This document shows, piece after piece, positions 26,811 to 34,167 of a DNA stretch of 64,000 bases. The DNA is taken from assembly GCA_023150875.1 (NCBI GenBank), contig JAKLKC010000006.1:62001-126000 (forward strand). The letters run 5' to 3'. The translations under genes were made by a program, and so were the position numbers. Every line of letters starts with the position of its first letter. The first letter of the stretch is position 1. A model generated the notes under the pieces. The model saw only the letters and a list, made by a program, of their open reading frames with translations. It was not told the DNA's origin and ran no database searches. This DNA comes from Myxococcota bacterium (GTDB lineage Bacteria > Myxococcota_A > UBA796 > UBA9615 > JAKLKC01).

Positions 26811-29270
26811 TCAGGCGACGGGGAGTCGGACGAGGCGCTCCACGGGGGCGGGCGCGGAGGTCAGGTCCAGCTCGGCGGCGCGGCCGACCATGGGATCGCC
26901 GGAGGCGATGACCTCCCAGGCCAGGGGATCGGCCTTTCGCAGCTCCCCGCCGTCGCCGTCGCGCCCGACGAGCTGGGCGAGTCCGCGGAAGGACCCGTAG
27001 TAGTTCCCGGCGTCGTGGTCCGCGTCGCTGTTGCACCGGCGGACGACGGAGCGGGACAGCGGGGGCAGCGACAGCATGGAGAGGGCCGCGCCCCACAGGG
27101 CGTCGATGCGGTTCTGATCCGAGGGGAACTCCAGGAGCCCCGCCAGCAGGAGGAGCAGGGCTCCCCGACGCTGGAGGGGGCTGGCGAGGTCCCGCCCGGT
27201 CTCCAGGTGCCCGGTGTCCAGGGCGCGCCACAGGGCCTCGGCGGCCACCAGCAGGCGCTTCAGCTCCTCGGGGGCGTGGGCGAGCCAGGAGTGGAACATC
27301 ACGTCCACCGTCAGGCCGCCCGGGGCCAGGGGATCCGGCAGGTAGCGGCACAGGGCCGGGAGCCGCGGAAGGTCCTGCCGGGGGCCGTCCCGGCCGACGG
27401 GGACGTCCCGGGGCGGTTCCAGGTGGCTGTAGAACCCCGCCGCCTGGAAGGCGTAGAACGCCTCCGCCTGCCCCGGCAGGCCGTCCCAGATCTCCGAATA
27501 CTGGGTCACCCGGTTCATGCTGCCCGCCGCCCATCCCAGCCCCCGGGCCGCCGCGCCGCCCACCCTCGAGGCGGAGACGCCCGGGTCCCGGGGTCGTGAC
27601 GCATCGTCGAATTCTTGCGACAGCTCCACCAGTGTCAGGTCCAGGAACCCGTCGTAGTAGTCCGCCCTGCCGTCGTGGTTGACGTCCGTGTATCGCCCCA
27701 CCACCAGGGGGTGGGCGGGACCGACGAACTGCACGAACTCGGGGAAACGTGCCTGGACGTGGTGCCACTGGGCCTTGCGGATCCGCTCGTCGATGTCCCG
27801 GTAGCCCTCGCCGGCGCTCATGCCCCGGAGGATGGCGACGAAGCAGTCGAGCCCCTCGGAGGCGACGACCTTCCCGCCGGCGCCGGTGCGGAAGTACGTG
27901 GAGTCCCACGACGAGTAGACGTCGGCACCCGGGAACAGGCGGCTGATGGCGAACCGGGTGGTCAGCCCGGCACACTGGGAGTTGACCATCAGCTTGAAGC
28001 CGACCTGCCGCACCTGGGACAGGGACGCCTGCATGTCGAAGGCGCCGAGCTGGGCGTGGCGGTTGATCATCGTGCCGGCGAAGAACGCCTCGCCCATCTC
28101 GAAGTTCTCGTCCCGGGGGCTCGCCGCGCGGGCGAGCACCTGGATGGCCTCACCGGCGGGGGTGCGGAACGGTGCCTCGAAGGCGCGGTAGTGGGAGCCA
28201 CCCCAGCCCGGCGGCTCGGGGGCCCCCTCGGGGACGGAGATCTCCTTGAAGCCGTAGCGACCCGTCAGGATCTCGCACTCTCCGGCGTGGAAGTCGTGGG
28301 CGGAGGCCATGGCGAAGCGCCACGGTCCCGTCAGCTCGGCGTAGGGGGGCGACGTCCTCACCAGCGAGCGGAGCAGCTCCCTCACCCGGGCGCGGTGGGC
28401 CTCGGTCAACGCGGGGGCGCGCATCTGGAGGAGCTGGATGGCGTGGGAGCGCAGGGAGGGGAAGGCGGTGGCGTGGTCCGCCTCGGCGTCGATCAGGGCG
28501 AGGATCGCGGTGGCGGCGGCGTCCGCGGGCTCCCGGAAGTCGGGGTCCCGGAGCGACGTGGCGACGACGTGGGACAGCACTGTGAGACACGCGGAACGCG
28601 CCTGAGCCGCGCGGGCCGGGTCCCCGATCGCCTCGGCGCCCCCCACCCGGGCGTCCGACAGGACGGTGCCCACCTGGTCCAGCAGGCCCCGGGCCTGGCG
28701 CGCGTCCAGGCGCTCCGGGCGCTGGGGCTCGTCGGGGTGGAACGCGCTGGGGGGGAAGAGGCGCTCGAAGCTGGAGGTGCGCCGGGACGACACCCACCGC
28801 GCGGCGGTGACCAGGACGTCCAGGGCGGCCATCCCCGCGGGCGGCGAGGCCCCGGCGTGGGCTCCGAGGCGGCCGTCGGGGAAGAGGTGGAGGGGGGCCG
28901 CGCCGGCGAGGCCGGCGGTCAGGTCCAGTGGCACGGGCCGCTCGGAGGAGTCCACCTCCCCCTTGGGGACGGTCCCGAGGCCCCTTCCCCCGATCGCCCG
29001 CAGCGTGCGGCGCACGGCGCGGCGCCCCGGGAACAGCACCAGCGTGCGCCGGCCCTCGGACGCCCGGAGGGTCGCGAGGTCATCCCCACCGGGGAGGGCG
29101 TCCAGCAGTACGTGGTAGTCGCGGTCGCCCGCCAGCAGCAGGTGGACGCCCTCGCCCCCGCGCTCCGCCTCGAAGTGACGGGCGGCGTCGGAGCCGGCGG
29201 CGCGGACGGCGGCGGGCAGGTCCAACGTCCCTGCGGGTGAGAACAAACGGACGATCAGCGGGTTCGACAC
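26811..29270 (-). CDS. Large protein with a caspase/separase/CHAT-like core
   Basis: An 819-residue protein matching no family I can name with confidence. The region about residues 390-520 follows the order of clan CD cysteine peptidases: His405 in MINRHAQLGAF, a run of alternating residues, Cys433 in FKLMVNSQCAGLTTRF, then LFPGADVYSSWDSTYFRTG, and FVAILRGMSAGEGYRDI. The last two resemble the AVIG-W and alpha-helical LxxGxSxxEAL parts of CHAT domains. A DVNHDGRADYYDG segment near residue 545 looks like an EF-hand loop. The N-terminal 330 residues are unassigned. The GTG start at 29270 follows GGAGGGAG. No signal peptide is evident. Peptidase activity is an inference. Confidence 0.6.
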   Translation of the reverse strand: MSNPLIVRLFSPAGTLDLPAAVRAAGSDAARHFEAERGGEGVHLLLAGDRDYHVLLDALPGGDDLATLRASEGRRTLVLFPGRRAVRRTLRAIGGRGLGTVPKGEVDSSERPVPLDLTAGLAGAAPLHLFPDGRLGAHAGASPPAGMAALDVLVTAARWVSSRRTSSFERLFPPSAFHPDEPQRPERLDARQARGLLDQVGTVLSDARVGGAEAIGDPARAAQARSACLTVLSHVVATSLRDPDFREPADAAATAILALIDAEADHATAFPSLRSHAIQLLQMRAPALTEAHRARVRELLRSLVRTSPPYAELTGPWRFAMASAHDFHAGECEILTGRYGFKEISVPEGAPEPPGWGGSHYRAFEAPFRTPAGEAIQVLARAASPRDENFEMGEAFFAGTMINRHAQLGAFDMQASLSQVRQVGFKLMVNSQCAGLTTRFAISRLFPGADVYSSWDSTYFRTGAGGKVVASEGLDCFVAILRGMSAGEGYRDIDERIRKAQWHHVQARFPEFVQFVGPAHPLVVGRYTDVNHDGRADYYDGFLDLTLVELSQEFDDASRPRDPGVSASRVGGAAARGLGWAAGSMNRVTQYSEIWDGLPGQAEAFYAFQAAGFYSHLEPPRDVPVGRDGPRQDLPRLPALCRYLPDPLAPGGLTVDVMFHSWLAHAPEELKRLLVAAEALWRALDTGHLETGRDLASPLQRRGALLLLLAGLLEFPSDQNRIDALWGAALSMLSLPPLSRSVVRRCNSDADHDAGNYYGSFRGLAQLVGRDGDGGELRKADPLAWEVIASGDPMVGRAAELDLTSAPAPVERLVRLPVA

Positions 29271-29379
29271 GTCTCCCTCCCTCGGGCGGGCGCGGGGATC
29301 GCGGCGTGGGGGATCCCCGGCGCGGCGCCGGTGGGTGAGGGTAGCACGAGGGCCCCCAGCGGATCCGACCCGGCAGACC

Positions 29380-29889
29380 TCAGGGAGGAAGGACGCCCTC
29401 GGCCTTCAGGCCCTCCAGCGCCTGCCGGGCCGCGTCCTCCCCCCACCGCTGGCCGGCGGCCATGGACTCCTGGGTCACGGCGGGCAGGATGGCCACCAGC
29501 TTCCGGCCGACGGGGGTTCGGTAGAAGGTGACGAGCTCGCGCACGTCCTCGATGGTGAGGTGCCGCGCGTAGACGTCCACGACCTCCTCCGTCAGCCTCT
29601 CCATGTCGAGGCGAGCGCGGAACGCCTGCCAGAAACCCTCGGGGGCACCTGGGATACCCTGGGCCATGGACTGGATGAGCTGGTCGGCCACCTGGCTCGC
29701 CAGGGCCCCGGCGCCCGTCAGCTCCAGGAGATCCCGGATCTCGGCCCGCAGCGCCTCGTCGCCGGTGGGCGCGGCGGCGAGGCGGGGAGGACCGGAGGGG
29801 GGCGGCTGGCCCGCGCGGGCCTTGGGGGCGGCCCCGCCGTGGATGACCGCGGCGAAGAGGGCGATGGCGAGGAAGCGGGAGGAAGGCAA
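29380..29889 (-). CDS. Exported DUF2059-family protein
   Basis: A 169-residue protein with a signal peptide (cleavage near KARAGQ). The mature part is helical and ends with the DUF2059 signature IEDVRELVTFYRTPVGRKLV. DUF2059 proteins are periplasmic and of unknown role. The TTG start at 29889 is supported by CCGGAGG a few bases upstream; no ATG or GTG gives the signal peptide. It is 109 bp upstream of the caspase-like gene on its coding strand side, so it may or may not belong to that transcript. Confidence 0.75.
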   Translation of the reverse strand: MPSSRFLAIALFAAVIHGGAAPKARAGQPPPSGPPRLAAAPTGDEALRAEIRDLLELTGAGALASQVADQLIQSMAQGIPGAPEGFWQAFRARLDMERLTEEVVDVYARHLTIEDVRELVTFYRTPVGRKLVAILPAVTQESMAAGQRWGEDAARQALEGLKAEGVLPP

Positions 29890-30011
29890 GGGACCTCCGG
29901 GGCCGGACCGGGGGGAGGCGGCCGACCTGGAGGGATCCTACACCCGGACGGGGCGGGAGGGATCTCCGCCGGGGCGCCCGGCACCCGGCGGGAGCGAAAT
30001 GTAAAAGTGTT

Positions 30012-30059
30012 GGTGCCTGACACCCTGATTGGTGCCCACCCTGATTGGTGCCTGACACC
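30012..30059. repeat. REP-like palindromic repeat cluster (GGTGCCTGACACC)
   Basis: Two copies of the near-palindrome GGTGCCTGACACC (30012-30024 and 30047-30059) flank a shorter GGTGCCCACC copy, each followed by CTGATT or CTGATC. An AT-richer AAATGTAAAAGTGTT leads into the first copy. The cluster ends at the stop codon of the Wzt-type gene. Motifs of this type (GTGTCAGGCACC) recur as intergenic repeats in many genomes. Confidence 0.65.
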
Positions 30060-30063
30060 CTGA

Positions 30064-31281
30064 TCAGCCGAGGGTCCAGCGGGCCCGGAAGCCGGCGATG
30101 CCGGCGCCGTCGTGGCGGGACTGGGTCACGCGCAGCAGGAGGCGGCCCTGGCGGACGTCGTAGGGGGTGCCGGTCGCCAGGCTCCGGTACTCGTCGGGCC
30201 AGATCCCGAGGCCGATCCAGTACTCCCCCTCCAGCAGCTCGAACCGGTCGTAGGTGAGGGTCACGCGGAAGGCGCCCTCGACGGCGCCGATGTCGAGGCC
30301 GTGGCGGTACGTGTTGGATCCGTGGACCATCAGCCCGTCGTTCCGGTGGAACTGGACCCGGACCAGGGGGTTGGAGACCGGGCGCTCCGCGACGAGGTCC
30401 AGGACGATCTCCAGGGGCTGGCCGCAGGCGAGGTCAACCCCCTCGGGGTCCCGCTCGCCGTTCAGGGTGACGGAGGCGATGCGGACCTCCCCCGTGGGCT
30501 GCACCGGGGCCACCGGCGCCACGGCGAGTCCCTCCCCGATCCGGGAGCCGTCCCTCTCCACCCTCTCGACGTAGGCCCTCACCACCTCGTCGGGCGTGCC
30601 CTGGGCGGCGACGGAGCCCTGGTCCAGCCAGATCATCCGCTCGCACAGGGCGCCGATGTCCCGGATGGAGTGGGTCGCCACCACCACCGCGCAGCCTCGG
30701 GCCTTGAGCTCCCTCACCTTCGCCAGCGCCTGGCGCTGGAAGGAGAGGTCGCCGGCCGCCAGGACCTCGTCGATGACCAGGACGTCGAAGTCCAGGTGGG
30801 ACACGATGGCGAAACCGAGGCGGATCGCCATGCCCGTGGACCAGGTGCGGATGGGCCGGTCGATGAAGCGTTCCAGGCCGCTGAAGGCCACGATGGGGTC
30901 GAAGCGGCGGCGGACCTCGGCGGTGGGGAGGCCCTGGAGCTGGGCGCGGAGGTACACGTTGTCGCGCCCGCTCAGCTCCGCGTGGAAGCCGACGGAGGCG
31001 TCCAGCAGGGCGGCCACCTGGCCGACGCGCTCGATCCGGCCCTCGGTGGGGCGCAGGGTCCCCGCCAGCAGGCGGAGCAGCGTGGACTTGCCGCTGCCGT
31101 TGGCGCCGATGGCCGCCAGGGCCTGGCCCGACGCCACCGTGAACGCGACCCGGCGCACCGCCCAGAACGCGTCGGCGGGAGGCGCCGCGAACGGCACCAG
31201 GGCCTCGCGGATCCGGTGATGGGGGTGGCGGTGGATCCGGAAGCGCTTCGAGACCCACTCGCAGACGAGACCTCCGGCCAC
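30064..31281 (-). CDS. wzt: ABC transporter ATP-binding protein, polysaccharide export (Wzt-type)
   Basis: A 405-residue ATPase of the O-antigen/teichoic acid exporter class. The NBD has Walker A GANGSGKST, signature WSTGMAIRLGFA and Walker B VLVIDEVLAAGD. A C-terminal ~150-residue beta-sandwich (from about residue 250: ITLTYDRFELLEGEYWIG-like strands) matches the Wzt carbohydrate-binding domain that reads the glycan terminus. The partner permease is encoded upstream on the same strand, separated by the MORN-like gene. The expected substrate is a lipid-linked glycan or other envelope polymer. Confidence 0.9.
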   Translation of the reverse strand: MAGGLVCEWVSKRFRIHRHPHHRIREALVPFAAPPADAFWAVRRVAFTVASGQALAAIGANGSGKSTLLRLLAGTLRPTEGRIERVGQVAALLDASVGFHAELSGRDNVYLRAQLQGLPTAEVRRRFDPIVAFSGLERFIDRPIRTWSTGMAIRLGFAIVSHLDFDVLVIDEVLAAGDLSFQRQALAKVRELKARGCAVVVATHSIRDIGALCERMIWLDQGSVAAQGTPDEVVRAYVERVERDGSRIGEGLAVAPVAPVQPTGEVRIASVTLNGERDPEGVDLACGQPLEIVLDLVAERPVSNPLVRVQFHRNDGLMVHGSNTYRHGLDIGAVEGAFRVTLTYDRFELLEGEYWIGLGIWPDEYRSLATGTPYDVRQGRLLLRVTQSRHDGAGIAGFRARWTLG

Positions 31282-31394
31282 GGCCTGCCTATCCCCACCG
31301 CGGCGGGCGACGGGTCGCGGACGGGTGCGGGCGCGGAGGCCACGGCAGAACCGGCGCCCGAGCCTCCATGAGAGCGTGCCTCACCCGCGCCCCC

Positions 31395-32183
31395 TCACCC
31401 CTCGGAGCGCTTCGTCGGGTAGACCGCGAGGGTGACCGCCAGCCGGCCCTCCGCGTCCTTGCGGGGCGGGAGGACCTTCACCGTCACCCCGTCGTAGGGC
31501 CCCTCCCCAGCGACGAACTCGCACCGCTCCGTCGCCTGAGCGTCCCGCGGGGCCTGCCAAGGGTCCCCGCTCTTCCCGAGGACCGCGGCCACCGTCGCGC
31601 ACGTCGCCATCCCCCAGGTCGCGGCGTCGTCGGCGCCCCCGGATCGGGCCATGACGTTGACCCACGTACCCGCCTCGCCCTCCCCGCCCCGCTCGACGTG
31701 GGGGTCGAGGGCGAAGTGCTTCTTGCCGAGGGCCGTGGCGCACCACTCCCGTCCGAAGGTCCCCCCCTCGGGCGGCGCGGGCGCGCACTCGCTCCACGCG
31801 TCGGAGAACCCGTCCCGGGCCGAGGCCAGCACGTCCGGGAGGCCCTTCTTCAGGGCGGCGATCCGCAGGCTCACCTCCTGCAGCAGGGCCTCGTTCGTGG
31901 GGCTCTCCTTGCTCGCGCCCCCCTCGAAGGTGCCCGCGCGGACCACGAAGGCGCGGGGCGACGTCCGCACGAGGACGCCGTGCCCGTGGGGCCTGCCCCC
32001 CACGAACCCCCCCTCGTAGCGGTCGCCGTCGGCCAGCGTCGCCACGCCGAAGCCGTCCTGGCAGTCCCCCTTGCCGCACTCGGCCACGGCGGCCAGCGCG
32101 GGGAGCTGCCCGCCGTCCGCGGAGGCCGCGGCGAGGGCCATCGACGCCAGGAAGATCGGGAGTACCGCTGGGATGCCGGTCAT
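31395..32183 (-). CDS. Exported MORN-repeat-like protein
   Basis: A 262-residue protein with a signal peptide (cleavage near ASADGG). A short MORN-like stretch follows (GDRYEGGFVGGRPHGHGVL); the remaining ~190 residues are unassigned, with conserved-looking cysteines (SECAPAPP, EWCATALG, MATCATV). It sits between the Wzm- and Wzt-type genes on the same strand, so it may take part in polymer export or surface assembly. The ATG at 32181-32183 is chosen because it starts the signal peptide. Confidence 0.65.
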   Translation of the reverse strand: MTGIPAVLPIFLASMALAAASADGGQLPALAAVAECGKGDCQDGFGVATLADGDRYEGGFVGGRPHGHGVLVRTSPRAFVVRAGTFEGGASKESPTNEALLQEVSLRIAALKKGLPDVLASARDGFSDAWSECAPAPPEGGTFGREWCATALGKKHFALDPHVERGGEGEAGTWVNVMARSGGADDAATWGMATCATVAAVLGKSGDPWQAPRDAQATERCEFVAGEGPYDGVTVKVLPPRKDAEGRLAVTLAVYPTKRSEG

Positions 32184-32304
32184 GGTGACCCCGGGGATGA
32201 GCCCGGGGAAGCCGCGGGACCCACCGAGCAGGGAGGCTCGCCCCACCGGGGATCCGATGTCAAGGTCCGGCTCCCGATGCCCGGCGGCGCGCGCCCCCAT
32301 CGCC

Positions 32305-33108
32305 TCAGATCCACTCCCCCAGCTCGTCCCTCACGGCGCGGGACAGGGCCACGCCCAGGCCGAGGACCACCGCCGCGAAGGCCGCCGCGTAGAGGGCGCC
32401 CGTCGGCTCGGGCCAGCGGCCGATCAGGATCAGGTCGCGGTAGGCCTCGACGATGGGGACCATGGGGTTGAGGTCCACCAGCCACCTCATGGAACCGGGG
32501 ACGAGGTGGGCGGGGTAGACCACCGGCGTCGCGAAGAACCACAGGATCAGGGCCGCCTGCACCGCCGGCCCCACGTCCCGGGACATGGCGTGCAGGTGGG
32601 AGGTCACCAGGGCGAGACCGGCGTTCATGGCGAGCTGCACCGGGATCACCAGCGCCAGGGCCGGGGCGAGGCGGGAGGGCCCGGCCCCGTAGAGCCAGGC
32701 GAACAGCAGGAAGACCGCCAGCCCCACCAGGGTCTGGAGCAGCGACGAGAGGGCGATGGTCGCGGGCAGGAGGGGCGGCGGGATGGGGACCTGGAGCAGC
32801 AGGTTCCGCCGGTCGGTGAGGCTCGTGACCGCCCGGCTCACGGCGTCCTGCATCGCCAGCCAGGGCAGGAGGCCCGCCACGAGGTACACCCCGAAGCTCC
32901 CCTCCCCGGGCCGCGCCCCCATGCGGATCTCCAGCGTCAGCGAGAAGACCAGGATGTACACGCCGATGGAGACCAGGGGCAGGCCGACGGCCCACAGCAC
33001 CCCACCCAGGGAGCCGGCGAAGCGGGACGAGAGGTCCCAGCGGATCAGGTGGCCCACCGTCCGCCGGTGCAGCCACGCGGCCCACAGGGCGTGGATCGCG
33101 CCCCTCAC
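32305..33108 (-). CDS. wzm: ABC transporter permease, polysaccharide export (Wzm-type)
   Basis: A 267-residue ABC-2-type permease with about six membrane segments (for example GVLWAVGLPLVSIGVYILVF and TLVGLAVFLLFAWLYG) and the typical LNPMVPIVEAYRDLIL motif near the last third, which is characteristic of O-antigen and teichoic acid exporters. The GTG start at 33108 overlaps the stop of the upstream radical SAM gene in a GTGA arrangement, so the two are translationally coupled. It pairs with the Wzt-type ATPase two genes downstream. Confidence 0.9.
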   Translation of the reverse strand: MRGAIHALWAAWLHRRTVGHLIRWDLSSRFAGSLGGVLWAVGLPLVSIGVYILVFSLTLEIRMGARPGEGSFGVYLVAGLLPWLAMQDAVSRAVTSLTDRRNLLLQVPIPPPLLPATIALSSLLQTLVGLAVFLLFAWLYGAGPSRLAPALALVIPVQLAMNAGLALVTSHLHAMSRDVGPAVQAALILWFFATPVVYPAHLVPGSMRWLVDLNPMVPIVEAYRDLILIGRWPEPTGALYAAAFAAVVLGLGVALSRAVRDELGEWI

Positions 33109-34154
33109 GCCAGCGGCCTCAGGTGGGCCTCGGGGGAGGCGACCCGGAAGGGACAGGCGCGGCACGGCTCGGGGAAGGCGCCGCCGCCCCCGCCCCGGCT
33201 CGCCCGGCGGAAGGCCCGCGGCCCCTCGGAGTTCCACAGCGCCCGGACGTCCCCCTCCCCCAGGCGCCCCGCCGGCAGCCCGTACCGGCCGTTCTTGAAC
33301 GCCGAGGCGCAGCAGGCCCGGACCTCCCCGTCGTGGAGCACGAACAGGGTCTCGAAGGGCTGGCGGCAGCCGGGGTCTTCGTCCCCCGGGAGGGGGGGCA
33401 GGCGCAGGAACAGGCCGCGGCGGACCGCCCGCCGCCGGGCCTCCCCGAAGGCGCGGCGGGCGACGCCGGGGTGGCGGAACAGGCTCTGGTCCGCGAGGGC
33501 GGGGTCGTAGACCTTGATGTGGAAGGCGTGCACGCCGAGGGCCCCCCGGGCCGCGGCGAGGTCCACCAGGTCGGGGAGCTCCAGGACGTTGTCCCGCTGG
33601 GCCACGAAGTTGAGCTGGAGCTCGGGGCGGAACCCGCCGTGGCGGGCGCGCGCCCCCGCCATCGCCTCCATCCAGGCCAGGTAGGCCTGGAGGGGCAGGC
33701 CGCGCAGGGCCCGCAGCGTCTCGTCCCGGGCGCCGTCCATCGAGAGGATCACCCGGTCCAGGCCCGCCTCGGCGAGGTCGGCGATCAGCGCCTCCGTCAG
33801 CGCCGCCCCGCCGGTGGTGAGCACGCAGCGGCAGCCGAAACCCTTGACGGCGCGCACGATGGGCAGGAGCAGGGGGCCGTGGGTGGGATCGCCGTACCCC
33901 CCGAGGAGCACCTCTTCGGCCGCCTCCAGCAGGGGGGCGATCTCCAGCAGCGCCGCGGGGGGCGTGTCCCCCGGGCGGTTGGCCCGCCGGTCCCACACCC
34001 GGTGGCCGCAGGACCGGCAAGGCAGGGAGCAGCGGTTGGTGACCTCGAGCTGGACCACCCGGGGCAGGGCCGTCAACACCTCGGCGCCGTCGGACTGCTC
34101 CCTCGCCAGCAGCTCCGCGTTCCGCCTCTTCTCCGCCGACGCGCTCGGGATCAT
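33105..34154 (-). CDS. Radical SAM/SPASM-type enzyme
   Basis: A 349-residue protein. The [4Fe-4S] motif is CSLPCRSC (C42, C46, C49) after VVQLEVTNR. GGYGDPTHGPLL and VILSMDGARDETL are the usual second and third radical SAM motifs. The C-terminus carries SPASM-like cysteines (GCRQPF, VRACCASAFKNG, EPCRACPF) that could bind auxiliary clusters. The substrate is unknown. It overlaps the Wzm-type permease by 4 bp, and the other radical SAM gene ends 13 bp upstream, so three genes are coupled. ATG 34152-34154 is preferred over GTG 34178, which would overlap the upstream gene. Confidence 0.85.
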   Translation of the reverse strand: MIPSASAEKRRNAELLAREQSDGAEVLTALPRVVQLEVTNRCSLPCRSCGHRVWDRRANRPGDTPPAALLEIAPLLEAAEEVLLGGYGDPTHGPLLLPIVRAVKGFGCRCVLTTGGAALTEALIADLAEAGLDRVILSMDGARDETLRALRGLPLQAYLAWMEAMAGARARHGGFRPELQLNFVAQRDNVLELPDLVDLAAARGALGVHAFHIKVYDPALADQSLFRHPGVARRAFGEARRRAVRRGLFLRLPPLPGDEDPGCRQPFETLFVLHDGEVRACCASAFKNGRYGLPAGRLGEGDVRALWNSEGPRAFRRASRGGGGGAFPEPCRACPFRVASPEAHLRPLA

Positions 34155-34167
34155 GCCCCCACCCTCG

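Noticed and set aside
24454-29270. Known CRISPR-linked or TPR-CHAT defence system
   Set aside because: There is no CRISPR array, Cas gene or TPR-CHAT architecture nearby.
33105-34154. Anaerobic sulfatase-maturating enzyme (anSME) for the neighbouring sulfatase-fold gene
   Set aside because: The sulfatase-fold protein has no Cys or Ser at the modified position, and the gene is translationally coupled to the exporter.
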